The notes: generated from the letters alone by a model not told the origin. Numbered from the stretch's first letter, positions 36,943 to 51,069 are shown. The stretch: DNA of 64,000 nucleotides from Gnetum montanum (GCA_015680685.1 MNCI01020774.1:447490-511489), one strand, 5' to 3'. A program made the numbers and translations.

Positions 36943-38516
36943 AAATTTAATGGAAAAAATTAGTGTTGGAAGAACTGAAAAATCTTGTACAAAACAATTT
37001 AACTTTGGAATCTACGAGCCTCAAAAGGATTAGAAGTGTCTCAAATAGTTATACCAATTACTTGAAAATTTAGGAGGTTTGTTACCAAACAATGAAAATA
37101 ATAAAAATAAAAGGTAAATATGTAAATGTAGAAAAAAATCCAATGCTAATACCATGATAGTGAAAGAACGAAACAATATTAGCAAAATAAAAGAAAACTG
37201 CAAACTTTATGATAAATTTTGTAAACAATAATTGTGAATAGGTTTCAAGCTATATAGATTGGGTATTTTATGACCTAAGAATAGAAAATATCTTCAACAT
37301 TTAGCACAAGAGGTAGGGTGTGGTCTGCACTCAATCTACATCAATCTCCTAGTCAATCTACACTATAGTAGATGTTGCTATAGGGTCTGCTACTCTAGTG
37401 ATTTGCACTAGGGGGGAGCTATGAAGCCTCAAGTCTTACTCTACTATGAAAGTCGTAAGTTCAGCTGAATGCAAAATGATCCAAAAGTCCTAAAAGATCC
37501 ATTAATTCTTGTTTAAGTAGGCCATCAACTTGCTAATTCTTCATTGCTTTAATTCTAGCTAATTTTTGACATTCCCTACAATATGTTTTATGCTTTTTGA
37601 TGGCCAAAATTTGTAGCATGGCATATCAATCTTTTTTACTTTTTGAACTTGAAACACCAACGTATTTGACATATTTCACCACCAAAAACTATAGTGTATG
37701 AGCCACCAATGTGTGAAGTTTTTCTTGCCTAATTTGATGGCATATTTGGGCTATTTTCATGGCCCAAATTTTAACATGTGGACTACCAAAGTTTTTGGCT
37801 TATTGCTACCAAATTTGGCAACATATTTGACATTTTGGCTTCTACATGTTGGCATAAATAAAATTCACTGCATGTGGGTTGCAAATTTTAACTTACACAT
37901 CAAAATTTATCCAAAATTTCACCAAAAAAAGGTCACAGGGTAGGATTTTTAATGGGAAAACAAGGAAATTATTTCTGCCTTTATATTATCATCAAGGTAA
38001 AATATAAACTTTGGCTTTAGGCTTCTTATGCACAACATCAATTTTCTTTGAGGTGTTGAATTGGCTTCTCTTTGTTGATGTTTTGAGGATTGACTTGAAA
38101 GACATCAACAAAGGATGCAAAACACCACTAAGAATTCATGACCAATACCCCCTCTCCAAATGTAAATTCATTGTTGTCAAATCATGCCAAGGAATATTCA
38201 AAATGGTGAAATAAGATCACAATCAGATGTTAAGATTTTGGGGTGAGATGATGGCTATATTGTCTATTAGCATATGGTCACATGGGCTAACAAAGAATTC
38301 CAAATGTTGACATCATGGCTATGGCATGGTAGTGACATGCTTGTTGAATGAGGAGGTCTTCATACTTTGTGCTTGAACTATTGGTTACTCGATGATGTTT
38401 GAAGGAACTAGCACTTTGTTCTTGGAATTCTTTGGCTACTTGGCTCTTTCCTTTTCATTTTAGAGCCATTTGCTTCATCTTAGGCTACCTTGGTCTCTTG
38501 GCTATCTTAGCAATTT
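36943..38516 (-). repeat. E2 left LTR (3' LTR)
   Basis: Aligned with 51070-52180. It contains the E2 motif (AACATGTGG, CTACATGTTGGC, GCATGTGGG) at 37640-37880. The inner end is set by the adjoining pyrimidine tract. Confidence 0.65.
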
Positions 38517-38518
38517 GC

Positions 38519-38560
38519 TTTTTCATTTTCTTCTTTTCTTATTTTCTTTTGTTTTTTTTG
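38519..38560 (-). other. E2 polypurine tract
   Basis: Nearly pure T/C on the plus strand, thus purine-rich on the element's sense strand, directly between the LTR and the 3' non-coding interior, which continues to 39204 and is homologous to 791-1433 of E1. Confidence 0.55.
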
Positions 38561-39204
38561 TAAGGGTGAAATCTTCATTGGGTCTCATTACCAAGGCTAA
38601 ATTTTATTTTGTTTTCTCACTGAATGAGATGTGTTACATTTAATGAACTTGATAGTGAAGCATGTTGAAGGAGATGTCACATGGCCATGGTGCATGAATG
38701 TCAAATGTATGTTTTCATTGTTAGTAATGTAAGGAAGGCTACAGTGTGGTTGTAGGTTTATGGCTCAGGAAGGGTAATAGAGATGATGTGAGGTGAGCAC
38801 TATTGATAAGATCGAACAAGCTAATTGTATCTCATGTATCGAGATTACCTAGTGACCCACCTTTGTGATCAATCAAATCCTTACAATGGCGTCGGGCTTG
38901 TGTTGTATGAACAACTCCAAGAAAACAAGTCAAAGAGTTCATGTAATTATAAGTTACATGAGTTCACAAGAGATAATAAGAAAATATAGGCCACTGTTGC
39001 TTACAACTAGTAGAACATGAGAAATTTGTGTCTATTTTAATAGATTTATACAAATTTTGCAATCTTTTGAAATGTCAAAAAAGAGATAAGAGGTTACATA
39101 GGCTCACTTGTTTTAGGTTACTAAAGTTGTAATGTCAATAATCCATTTAAACCTATAAACAAAGGCTACAAGAAAATAAATCAACATTAGATGTAATAAG
39201 ATTT

Positions 39205-42200
39205 GTGATAGATTTGGTTGATTGGATTGGTTAATTCATTCTCATCCATGTCCACTAGTCTAAATGCTTCATTATCATAAGCTTTGGTAAAGAAGAAAGA
39301 TCCTTCTAATTGGCCAAGAATTTGTCTACATGTTCAAAAATGGCCTTGATGATAAGCTCTTCTTCCTTGACTTTTTTCCTATTCAAATTATGATGGTGCT
39401 ATTGTTTTTTCTTCTCTTAATATCATTCAATGTTGTCTAGCATTTGTAGTCATTGTTCCTCCACCAAATCAAGGTCAATGGAACATAGCTCCTTCTTCTA
39501 CTCATCATTGATGAAGTCAGACAAAGCTACCCTTAATGATGGAACCTATAATTGAAGAGGCAAAATAGCTTTGGATCCATAAACCAAGTTATACATGGTG
39601 GATTTGGTTGCAATTCTAAATATTTTCCTATAGGCTCAAAGTACATACAAGAGTTCTTCATGACACTTGAGGTTTTCATTGCTTAGCATTTTCTTAAGGA
39701 TGTTTATAATGATCTTGTTACTAGCTTTAGCTTAGTCATTAGCTTGTGAATATTATGGTGATGAAAAGAAATGTTTAATATTTATTTGTTAACAAAAGGC
39801 ATGCAACTCTCAACTACTAAATTGTGGTTTGTTATCTATGATTATTATTAAAAGTATGCCAAAATGGGATACGATATTATCTAATACAAATTTACAAACT
39901 TGTTGAGATGTTGTGTTCCTGATGGAAATGGCTTCAACCCACTTCATAAAATACTTCATTATGGTGATGATGAAGCTATGCCCTATAGAAGACTTAGGAG
40001 TTATAGGTCCAATTATATTGATCCACTATCATTTGAACGACTATGTGATCTAAGTAGTATGTAACTCAAATAATGACACATGTCTTATGTTGTTGTACTA
40101 TTGATAGATGTCACAAGTTTTAACCTTCTACAAGAAATTACTTTTCATATAGGACCAATAGTATCCTAAGTGTCTAATCTTTGTAGCCATGGCTCTAGGT
40201 CTTATATGTCTTCTACATATGCCCTTCTAACCTATTCAAGGATTTTGTGAGCTTTTTCTTTGCTCAAGCATACTAATAATACATCATCATAGGATCTTTG
40301 ACATAATGTATTATCAGCTACAATGATGTATTATTTCGATCTCTTATGTATAGCATTATTTTGAGAAGTAATTAGGTTTTGTGAAGGTTCACCATGCATT
40401 AGGTAAAACTTAATATCATCATATCACTCTTGTTGAGAAAATTGTTAATGATGGCTATGAAGGTACCTTATGTGTTTTGCATGATGGAAAGAGAATGATT
40501 CTTTGTCAAGGAAGGAAAATTACTAAATATGTTAGGCACTACAATTAGAGCTAAGGTGGCGATGGCATTAGCTAAGCTATTCTCAGCTTAGGGAATGTGT
40601 TGGATACCAACATTTGTAAACTGTAGCATGAGTTTTTTGGATAGGTTGCAGTAAGGTTGTAAATGTTTAGCTTTGCATGTGTAGACTTTGGTTACTTGGT
40701 TAACCACTAGTTACAAATCATCTTTTATCATTAAACATGTAATTCCATAGTTACAGGCTATCATCATGCCTCTAATTAATCTTTCATATTCTTCTATATT
40801 ATTGTTTCATCAAAATTGAAAATAATAAGAGAAAGGTTGAATCTCACCATAGGGTAATGTTATTATGGTAGAAACACTAGTTTCATGGGTAGTTGAAGCT
40901 CTATCAAAGTGCATGATGGCCTCATATCCTTCAAGTACATCATTGACAATGTTGACATGCTCTTTAGAGAATTTGGGATCTATGGCTACATTATCTTTAA
41001 TCAGGGAAGCTGTAAGTTATGTGGCTATAGCTTGACCTTTTGTTGAGGCTTGGAAGATGTAATGTATGAACTTAGTTGTTATGGCCTTCCATCGAGCTAT
41101 CTAGCTACTCTCATAGATGTTGGTTGTTATGAAACTTAAGATGTTATCTTTGCATATGATGTTGACTTGGGTCCTAAAGAGGTAGTGTCTCGCTTTTTTA
41201 GAGAGAAGACTAGGGCTAAAGAGTACTTCTTGACCTCAGTGTATCAAGTCTTGTAAGCTATCAATGCATGGCTCAAATAGTAAACAAGCTGCTTTACTCC
41301 ATCATTCCATTTTTAATAGAGTAGAGAGGCTATGGACATGTCTGAGATTACAAGTTGGATGTAAAATGACTTATCCATCTAAGATGGGTACACAATAGGC
41401 AATTGGCCCTACTATTACTTAATGTTGTCAAAGGCTTCTTAGCATTGGTCACTCCACTCATAGTGAACCCTTTTTAAGTAAGTGTTGCATAGGTTTTATC
41501 TTATTTATGAGCCTCATGATGAACCTACAAATAAATTACAATATACCTTGTAAAACTCATAGTTTCTTAAAGTTGCTAGGTGCTAATACGTTGGTTATGG
41601 TCTTAACCTTGTTGGGGTTGACTCATATCCCTGCCTCAGATACTACAAAACCAAGCATCTTGCTAATTTTAATGCCAAGGACACACTTATTAGGATTAAG
41701 TCTAAGCTCATACTTAAGATATCATTAAAGTACTAGGTTTAGGTCATGAGCATGATCATCATCTACTTTGGACTTGATGGTTCTATCATTAACATAATCA
41801 TTTAGTAACTCAAGCATGTAGTCACTAAATATGGAGGTTATGACTCATCAATAGGTTTCCCCTACACTCTTTATACTAAATGGCATCATTATGTAATAGA
41901 AGATTTCCCAAGGAGTCATGAAGGTTGTATGCAACTAATGCTCTAGGTTGATCCTAACTTGGTTGTATCCCAAGAACCTATCCATGAAGGATAACAAGGT
42001 GTGGTCAATCATCATATCAATAAGTTGTTCAATACTACTAAAGTAAAACAATCTTTAATAGCTTCCTTGTAAACATCATAAAAATCAATATAGATACAAA
42101 TACTCTTGTTTTTTTTAGGTACTACCACAATGTTTGACACCTAATTAGTGTAATCAATAGCTTGGATGAAACCTTCTTGGTAAAGCTTCTTGATCTCATC

Positions 42201-42662
42201 ATGAATTACTAGGGTCAAATCTAGTCTAATCATGCATACTTTTTGTTTAACTAGTTTGATACTAGAATCAAGTATTATATTATGTTGCACTAAACATCGA
42301 TCTAATCCTCACAAATCTTTGTATGACTAAGCAAAGGCTTTAATGTTATCCTAAAAGACCTTGGTGATGTGTTGGATCATCTGGGGTTCTAGTGAGGAAC
42401 TTAATTTTAGCATTTTATCCTCACCATTATGGATTGTAATGGGAATTTCAACTAGAGAGTCATTCGTGATATCTTTGACCTCCAAATAAAGAGTTTTGAC
42501 TATGTACTTGGCCACTCTAGGTAATTCTCTATTTAGGCTATACAGTCGAATAGGCTCCTAGGCTTAAGATCTAAATATTCGAGGTCAATTAATCTTTTGA
42601 CACCATCATAGGATCTAAGTTCAAGGGTATGTAAAATTGTTCCCATGTATCCATGATTTGAT
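39205..42662 (-). pseudogene. E2 pol remnant
   Basis: Homologous to E1 and E3 pol throughout: integrase (39205-40450), second RNase H (~40800-41000), first RNase H (~41050-41350), RT (~41500-42450). The reading starts after a probable splice acceptor (ATGCAAG, exon from 42662) with ATG 42652-42654 (MDTWEQF, as in E1). Frames are broken throughout, leaving few open stretches above 60 codons. Non-functional. Confidence 0.75.
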
Positions 42663-42699
42663 CTTGCATGTCAACAAAAGTACATTAACTAATATCTAT

Positions 42700-43430
42700 A
42701 TTGCATAATTGTCAAATGATGTTAAAATGATGCAAAATACTACAATGATAAATCATAACAAGGTCAAAACAGATTCTAGCAAGGAAAAATAAGGCTAATT
42801 AAGGTCATAATATGGTAAGCTAAGGGCAAAGAAGGTAGATCAAAATGTAGAAAGTGGAACAAGGGCCAAATGATTCCAAATGATACAGAGTAAGGGCCAA
42901 ATGGGAAGCTATGCATAGTGATGTTAAAAGTGGTCGAAGGAGGCCTTAATGATGCAAAATGACATCAAATGATGTTAAATGATGATAAAACAAGGCCAAA
43001 TGTGATCAAATTATGGTAAATATTGTCAAAATATTGTAAAATGAGGCCAAATAATGTCAAAAATGATACTAAATGACATTAAATATAGTCAAAATGATGT
43101 GACATGATATTAAATGATACCAAATGATACAAAATAATATCAAAGAATGCCAAAATGGTATCAAAATGATACCAAATGATGAAAAACAAGGTCAAGGATG
43201 TTAAAATAGGGCCAAATGATACCAACTGATGTCAAATAATGTCAAAATGAGGCCAAAAGGTGTCGAATGATATCAAATGATGGAGAAATGATGGAGAAAT
43301 GATGTCAAATAGTGTCCAAATGATATAAAATGGTGTCAAATGATACCAAATGATATCATTTAATTTAGAAAGAGGTCAAATCAAGGTCAAACAAGGTAAA
43401 AATGGTCAAAATAATAATATTTATTTCTTA
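42700..43430. repeat. Degenerate short-period repeat, unit like CAAATGATGT
   Basis: Dense CCAAATGATACC, TCAAATGATG and AAGGTCAAA variants. Same position as 4900-5660 in E1, immediately beyond the RT acceptor. Confidence 0.65.
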
Positions 43431-45106
43431 GGCAATTTTATGATCAAAACAAGGTAAAACTTAGTAAGAATAAGCAAAGATCTAGTAAAGAGAAGGTTAT
43501 AAATTGTAAATAAGTAAAAATTAGGAAAATAAGTAAAAATATTATATAAACTACTAGAATAAATTAAAATTTAGTAAAACTAATTAAAATGGACAAAAAT
43601 CTTGTGTAAATTGGTTGTAAACTATAAGAAAAATGGCTTTTTGTAGTCATAAAATTCAAAATAGTTTAAAATTGGTTTATCTAGCATGTGGGGCTAGAAA
43701 TCCCAATGTGTGAGCATCCTAGTTTACAATCCCAATGTGTAGAGCCTATATCCCTAGCATGTGGATGGTTTAACTTAATTTTTGGGCTTGTCAAACCTAA
43801 CAAGGTAGCTTGTAATGACTTTGGATCAAGTCTTTGGCATGTGGGACTCATTTTGGTAGAATTTAGGTAATTCTAGACTTGTAGGTTGGTGATATGGATT
43901 ACACACATTGGCCCATGCAATGCCATAGTATGTCAGGCCTGTTCTCCCAATGTGTGAAAGTTGTATGTCAGCTTATGAAATTTTCTAACCAAGTTTTTCA
44001 CCTTTCTAGGCTCTTATGGTAGCATCTAGGATTTAGGAGAGAGATCTGTCATTTTTTGGACTATTTGGGAAAAGGTATGAGCTCTATTGCCAAAGCATAC
44101 GCTTGTGTTTATCCCACATGTTGGCATATACATTGGCAACTAGTTTTTCAACGTGTGAAGTTTTGGGATGCTAGTTTGTAAGGGTTTCAACAAGGCTTTT
44201 GCACTACTATAGGCTCCTAGAGTAGCATCCAAGGTTTTGTAGTTTGTTGGATCATTTAGGAAAATTTGTAAGTTTCATTGAACAAGTTAGAAGCTTTTCT
44301 TTATTCCACATGTTGGCTTACATGTTGGTATTTAGTTTTTCAACATGTGAGATCTAAATCTCCAGCTTATGGTGCTTAAGGGTGGTATCCAGCACTTAGA
44401 AATTTTTTCATTTTTTGCAAGGTTTTGGTGGATCCCCCTAGGCAATGTGTGGTCAATTTTAGAATGATAAATTTCTATTTCTACTCCCCACATGTTGGCC
44501 TACATGTTAGGGCTCTCATGATTAACATGTGATCAAGGACCTAGCCTCTACATGCTACCCCACACATTAGGGCTAGAAAGTCCAACGTGCAAGAATAGAA
44601 GTCAAAAATCTTAACAAAAATCCAATGTATGAGGCTTGTGTTTCTTTTTATTTCTCCCAAGTAGTTTGTATACCAATTTTTGTGGTTTTTGATATTCTTG
44701 ACCAAGTCTAATGGGGTTTACAAAGTACCAAAAATTGATAACATGGGAGCATTAGGATTAGGACAGTGGAGATTTTGATAAAAATCCAATGTATGAAGCC
44801 AAGTTCCCTGATTATCTCTTAACCTCAACATGTGAAAGGATTTTCTTGGTTTTTAAAGGGTTTTCATGATCAATGTATAAGGCTTTTTGAGAGGATTTTA
44901 GACTAGAAATTAGCATTTGAAGCTAGTTTCCTTCTCCATTTCCCAAGTATGGTGCATAGGATTTAAAGTGATGGTCAAAAATCAAATTTCCAAAATTTTC
45001 CTAGAAATATTAGCTTGTATCCATCCTTATACATAGCATTGTTGTAGCAAATGATGAGATTTTGGGCTTTTTTCTTCTGCAATAAAACTCAATAATCTCA
45101 GCCATA
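43431..45106. repeat. E2 motif array upstream of the opposite-strand gene
   Basis: From about 43680 to 44640 there are many copies, both orientations, of CCAATGTGTGA / CCACATGTTGG / CATGTGGG. CpG-bearing survivors at 44149 (CAACGTGTG) and 44582 (CCAACGTG) suggest an ancestral CCAACGTGTGG. The array precedes the ATG at 45107, as in E1. The remainder is AT-rich and non-coding. Confidence 0.6.
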
Positions 45107-46311
45107 ATGGTGAAGAAGATCAAATCAACCAAATAAAACCCAATTTTGGATGAGGTAGAGGAAGTTGTATGCATTTTATCAAGGCTTTTGGATCCTTTTT
45201 CAAGTGAAGGATCTTTATCTAAGGCCACCAAGTACCAATTCTTTACCATTTTTTTGATTTTCAATGAAGTTGTGAAAACGTTTTTCCACCTCTAGGTTAT
45301 CCTAGGTCAAAATTTTTTGTTCTAATTATGTCAAATCCAAGGTCTAGGCCTATTGATTGTGTTAGAAGAAAATTTTTTGTTTTTGGTCATATATCAAGGA
45401 AAATTTGAAATTTTTTCCACACCTATACCCAGCATTTTTACTCTATTTTTATTAGTTTTGGCTCAACTTTGAGGTTTTTACTAAATCATGTATGACTAAA
45501 TTTTCATGTTTTGACTACATAGATATATTGTTTGGTGTTTTTCAACTATATTAAAGATGGAATCACATTTTTGGAATACTTATGAAATTTTTATGGATTT
45601 TTTCTCAACCTAATGCATAACATTCTAGCCTTCTTCTTTTTTTCTTTTTTTGAAATTTTGTAATTTTTCCATGGAAAAACTAGCACCATTGTTAATTTTT
45701 TGACTAGATGTAATCATTGTTTAGGATCCTTGGGTATTAGAGTGGGACAAAAAACAAAATATTCATAAACAACTATGTAAGTTATTAAAGGAAAACTACA
45801 TGAAGTCATGACATGAGGATGATACATTGCAATGTAAGTATGAGATGTTTGTGCAAGGAATAGGTGTATAGGATACCTTTAGCATGTTTGAAAAATTAGT
45901 GGTAGATAATAATTCTCCTACTCCTTAGATCACTAATAAATCTAGGGCCACTACCATTGTTGATTTTTCCCATGTTCCACCTAAGTGGACAAACATAGAG
46001 AGGGGAAAGATCTTGGCTAGAGCGGATTTAGGAGATATCGAGTACGCCAACATGAGTGAAAAATAGATTCTTCATAAGTTAGAAGTAGATCTCCAAAGAT
46101 TCACTCTTGAAGATATCACTCCCAAATCCCTTGAGGTTTGTGAGAATATGTTTTAAGTTTTTATGTTATAGTTTTTGTTTTTTTGTTAAGCTTTTTGGTC
46201 ATTATGGTTACTAATCATTTTATGTTTCATTGTTTATAAGCCTTAGGAAATAGTGGTGATAATGTTGACAATGATGTTAATGATGATTTTCCACCTCCTT
46301 CTATGGGTTAG
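45107..46311 (+). pseudogene. Opposite-strand gene remnant in E2, internal exons lost
   Basis: Exon 1 is 45107-45231, again 125 bp, aligning without gaps to E1 exon 1 (about 13 of 41 residues identical) and ending at the same GTACC donor. The next coding segment is 45725-~46134 after TTTAG; it matches the end of the E1 last exon (WVLEW, PTP.IT, PPKWTNI, DLGDIEYANM, KLEVDLQRF), about 40 of 88 positions by eye. A short acidic end (46241-46311, GDNVDNDVNDDFPPPSMG) follows a probable intron, then TAG. The middle exons of E1 are missing. At least three in-frame TAG codons lie where E1 suggests Q or its neighbour. Function unknown. Confidence 0.65.
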
Positions 46312-46829
46312 TCTTGGCTACTATTGGACATGTTATGTTTTTTTTTTTTTGTTACATTGTTGTAGTAGTTGTTTTTGTTTGGCTATCATAGCCTTATGAG
46401 ACTATGTATTATTATTATTTTTATTGTCATCTGTTGCATAGTGCAACTATGAATATTGAACATGGACATTATATTTTTTAATATTATTTCTCACACAATG
46501 TGACCATGGCTACTATTTTGGTTTAAACCTTTTTTATCTTTATTTTTTATATTTTTTCATGTATTTTATCTTTTTTTATTTTTATGTTGTTTTGTAATTT
46601 TTTGTAAATGTAAAGAATAAATGTACGCTTTAAATCGATGTAAAAATGTAAAGTGGGACTATGTGGTAGACTAGCAAACACAATGTAATAAAGTGAAAAT
46701 TGTAAGACAAAAATGTAAACATGTAAGTAAAGCTAACAATAAGGCTACTAGTTATACAACCACACAATATTTACAAGGATAAGAAAATAGGTAATGTACT
46801 CAATCATACAACTATTTTCTAATCTTCAA
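46312..46829. other. Short non-coding spacer between opposite-strand gene and gag-protease
   Basis: T-rich; no gene seen. The two genes converge here, so this spacer should hold both transcript ends or the gag-side splice donor. I could not place the donor with confidence. Confidence 0.4.
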
Positions 46830-49800
46830 GAAATTAGGGAATGTATAAGATCTTCATTGCATGATTTTGTACTCTCCATTCCATTCACTCATAATGTTAA
46901 ATGGAAGCTCTTCCCATGATTTGTTTATGGCCCCAATGTTGGTGGTCTTGGCTTGGTTGATACTGTTGTGATTGTTGACTTCATTTTTGGTTGTAGGAGT
47001 TTCTTCTTGAAACTGCACTTCAGATCCTTAACCTATGTCAACATTGTTGAAAAACAAGGGGATTGCACTATCTCCATGGATTATTATTTCATCTCCTTGG
47101 AAGGTAGGTAAATATCTTAATGAATTTGGAAAAAGACTACTTGTAAATTGGCTAAAAAGGACCTCCCTATGATTAGGTTGAAACCTAGTCTCTTCCACTG
47201 CTAAGAAATTGGTAGATGTGGAAAATTGTTCTCCAATAATGAAGTCTAGTGAAATTGATTCTCTCACAACTACTCATGATCCATTGAAGGACTTAAGGGT
47301 TGTGATGGAGGTGCTCTAGATATGCTCTACCAAGCCTAAACACTCCAAATTAGGAAAGGATATAATGTTTGTTACTACCCCCTCATCAACATGCACCCAA
47401 TGTACTTTGTATTGGTCAATCCTTATCATTATAAAGAGAGGAGCTCTTAACACTTCACCACTTTGTGAGTTGGTTTTTATCTCACTATCATGAAAAATTA
47501 AGGTAGTTAACTTCATTTTTTTCCTAGGTGAAGATGATACTATCACTACTTGGATGGACTCCTCATTTGCAGGGATATCGTCACTCATGGGAATAGAAGT
47601 TAACATCTTAACTAGGGCTTCACAGTGGGTAGGGGAGGTCATAACTAGTTTGTACAAGCTCAAATAGGTGTCCTTCTATTTAAGTGAGAGCATAACCTAC
47701 TCCTTGGTAGTGAGGAAGTCTTTATTGTTGTTAGCTATTTTGTCAACTTTGTTGGTTTTGAAACTCCTCAATTCTACTTAGGATTTTAACCTAATGTTTT
47801 AACTTCTATTGTTTCAACTTCTTTTCTTTCTCTTGTTTCTAGTTATCCTTCATAGGTTGAATCATTAAGGCAGTTTGGGCATTAGTATCCCTAGGTAAGG
47901 ATAAAATTAGAGTAGTCATTGGTATGCCTACTTCCTTTCACACCTTTAGTTAGTTGTTGTCCTTAGCCTTAGGCTTAGGAGCTAGCTTCTTGGGTTGCCT
48001 TGCATGTGATTTCTTATAATTTAGCTAGAAAGAGGCTAAGGTATTATCTACCATAGGAGGACAATGGTCAAATTGGGCTTTGAGTTTATCAGTGGTGGAA
48101 GGGGACACTCTAATGAAAAATGGTTCTTTGAGGCACATGTGGTGGTATCTTTATAATAAAAGAAGTACTTGAACTTGTAGAAGTTAAAGCCCTTTCTTTA
48201 CAAGGAGGTACCTAAACCACAAATGGTTCCATAGTAGGTTTAGGCTTTTCATTAATATTAAATGTGGCTATGGTATATTGGTCATGGTTAGTATTCAGTG
48301 GATCCTTATACACTTGCATATGCTGGTTTTATAGCCTAACTAGGTTAGATGCATCTAGAATGAACTCTCTACTATCTATCATCTTTTGTAAATAATTCTT
48401 TAAGGCCAAGAAAAAATTAGTATCATGACCAAGTAGCTATTGGTAGTGGAAAAATTAGTCTAGTTTGAAGTATTTAGGCATGGGTGATTCATCTTTTATG
48501 GCTATGGTGGGATTCCTAGTGATTTTGCGAAGACAATAATGTCTCTTGCAAGTACTTTCTAATCATTGTTTATGTTGAATACAATTAATTCTATGAAAAT
48601 GATCAAGAAGCTTTGAGTGTTTCATAGGTAGCTTCATGTACTTAGACCAGTCTTTTCTTTCAAAGTATAGCTTAGGTGGGTTAGATGTAGAAGTACCTAA
48701 TGTTGATGGTTGGGTAGTGGCGGTAGGAACCACAAGTTATGTTATCTTTGGCCCCAGTGTTATTTTTGTTTCATTGGCCATTATGGCCATGGCTACATGG
48801 TTTTATTTTTCCTTGTTTCTATCCCTTCTCAGATGTTAGTTCTTATATGCTACATAAAATAGATCATTATTGGCTTCTATGACATATTCTATGTTTTTGA
48901 TTTAAGAAAAGACTTAACTAAGTGACCAAGGGTCTAATTATAAAGTTTATACTTGATGAAATCATCAACTACCTCCTTGAAGATGGCCAAAAGATGTGTT
49001 TCAGAGATGGATTCAAGAATTTCACTAAGGATGACATTCCATCTTTGTATGAACGTTTGAACAGGTTCAAGGGATTCCTATTTTACCTTTATAAGTTGAC
49101 CTAATGTTGCATTGGGTTTCAAGTTATATGTGAAATGGTTAATAAATTGTGTAATCAAGTCATCTAGAGAGGAAATGTAGCCTCTTGGTAGTGCATGGTA
49201 CTATTCTTAGGCTTTTTTGATTAGAGACATGGGGAAAATATGCATCACTATATGTGCCCAAGCTTGTAGCAATAAGCATTTAGAATGAAAAGTAATGAGA
49301 TGATTGTTGGGATCACCCTCACCATTGTACTTGGTAAAGTGGGGAATTGGAACACCCATAGGAAAAGTTATCTATGGGATAGTCAGGCTAAGGGGATCAT
49401 CTTGGTAAAAATCCATGATCTTTACCATCTAAGTGATACTAGATTTAAGTTTTTGTAGTTCTTTGGTGAGGTCATGGATAATTTTGAAGACTTGATCTAG
49501 GCCTTGGGGTGCTCCTGTAGGTTGGGGTATTTGTACTAATTGTAAGGAAGGAGGATGAATGACTTGAGATTGTGTGATCGACATTGGTATGGATTGTAGG
49601 GGTTGCATGACCATTGTCGTAGAGGGCTGGAATAGTGAAAAGGATGTTTGAGCTAGGATACGAGGAATGAAAAGAACAAAGGGTGTGGTATGAAAGGGAA
49701 TTGGAAGGCTTGTAAAGCTTGGGGTCCCGAATAGAGATCCAATGGTATGACAAAAGGAGGTGGTATGAAAGATACCATTGGTAACAAGTGCACTAAACAA

Positions 49801-50080
49801 GGCTAAGTCATAAAAGGCATTAATGTAAATAAGGAGACAAAGTGGGATGATAGTTGAGATTGGTCTAAGCATTTCCATGAAATGCACACTAAGAAGAATA
49901 AGCTTATTTTTGAAAGTAAACATGGAAGTAAACAAAGAGATAGGTTGTAACACTTGGCTTGTAGTGATCATAAGGAGTGCTTGGTTTATTATAGAGATAG
50001 GAGGTGTAAAGTTGGGGATGGTTTCCTTTGGAAGAGATCATTATAGAAGGTCCCCTGAAAACATATTTGGCTCATAATTA
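46830..50080 (-). pseudogene. E2 gag-protease remnant
   Basis: A proline/glutamine-rich N-terminal part is open from 49971 to 49429. Then comes the gag core at 49350-48930 (PHFTKYNGEGDP, LPRGYISSLDDLITQF), a broken tail, and retropepsin-like sequence at ~47460-47330 (HVDEGVVTNIISFPNLECLG; the active-site D is kept but the following residue is E) continuing to ~47050. Order and length agree with E1. The true start upstream of 50000 is not clear. Confidence 0.7.
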
Positions 50081-51069
50081 GCCCAAAAATATTCCTAATC
50101 CTCTTGGTTTTAGTCTAAACTAATCTCCTTACTCACCTCATCTCTATCAACTAGTTGTGCTAACATTTGTGTGTGAAACTTTGTTAGTTTAACTTAGTCA
50201 TTATAGAAGATCCCAAGAATCATAGATGTGAATAGCTTCCTAGTTTGAAGTCATATGGGCTATGTTGTATGGTAAAATGATTAAGTAATGAAAAGACATA
50301 AATAGTGTAAGGCCAACATGTAGCACAAATCTAGCAAAGGCTTTGAATGTTTTAAACAAGGTTTAAAGCTCCCAACGTGTGAGACTTATAACATGTAAAA
50401 ATCTCAATGTATGAGAATCCCAACATGTAAAACTTCTATGGTATGGAAATCCTAATGTATGAGAGTGCAACTTGTAAAAGTTACAGCTTGTGGAGATTTA
50501 ACCTATGAAACTATATCTTTGAGACTATAGCTTGTGAGGTTATAGCTTGAGAAACTATAACATGTGAAAGTTAAAATTAGAAATTAGCTTACACTGCAAT
50601 TGTAATGATAAAAATAAAAATTTTGAATTTTTCTTAACGTATTTGAAAAAGCTAGAAAAAATGTAAACCGGATTTAAAATATGTAAATAGAACAAAGAAA
50701 AATTTGTAGGAAGCAAGCACAACAAACAGGAAAGGCAATATGCACTACAACTACAAAGAATTAAAACTTTTGAGTTGTACATGTATGAAAAGTGTCAACG
50801 TTGTGCACTACAATAGTAAAAATTAATTTTTAATCACCAAGTGCAAGGAGTTGCATTGCAATAGAAAAAATTAATTTTTGAATTTCCAAGTGTAGGAAGT
50901 TAAGGTAGTAATGTACGTTGCAATTTAAAAAATAGTGGTAAAATGTTTTTTTAATAAAACTAGCTTTGATCTCGGATTTTGGGAAAACCCTAAAATAGAG
51001 GATATTGTTGTAAACTATTTTTTTCAAGTTGAGAACTTAGGCAAAGGCCCTTCTTTTAAAGACAAAAAC
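50081..51069 (-). other. E2 leader with motif array
   Basis: Non-coding. The part 50280-50570 holds about ten copies of CCCAACGTGTGAG / CAACATGTAA / AATGTATGAG, one with CpG at 50372-50381. It is the counterpart of 26080-26410 in E1. A GGCCCTTC block near 51045 matches E1 near the LTR. No primer site identified. Confidence 0.5.
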
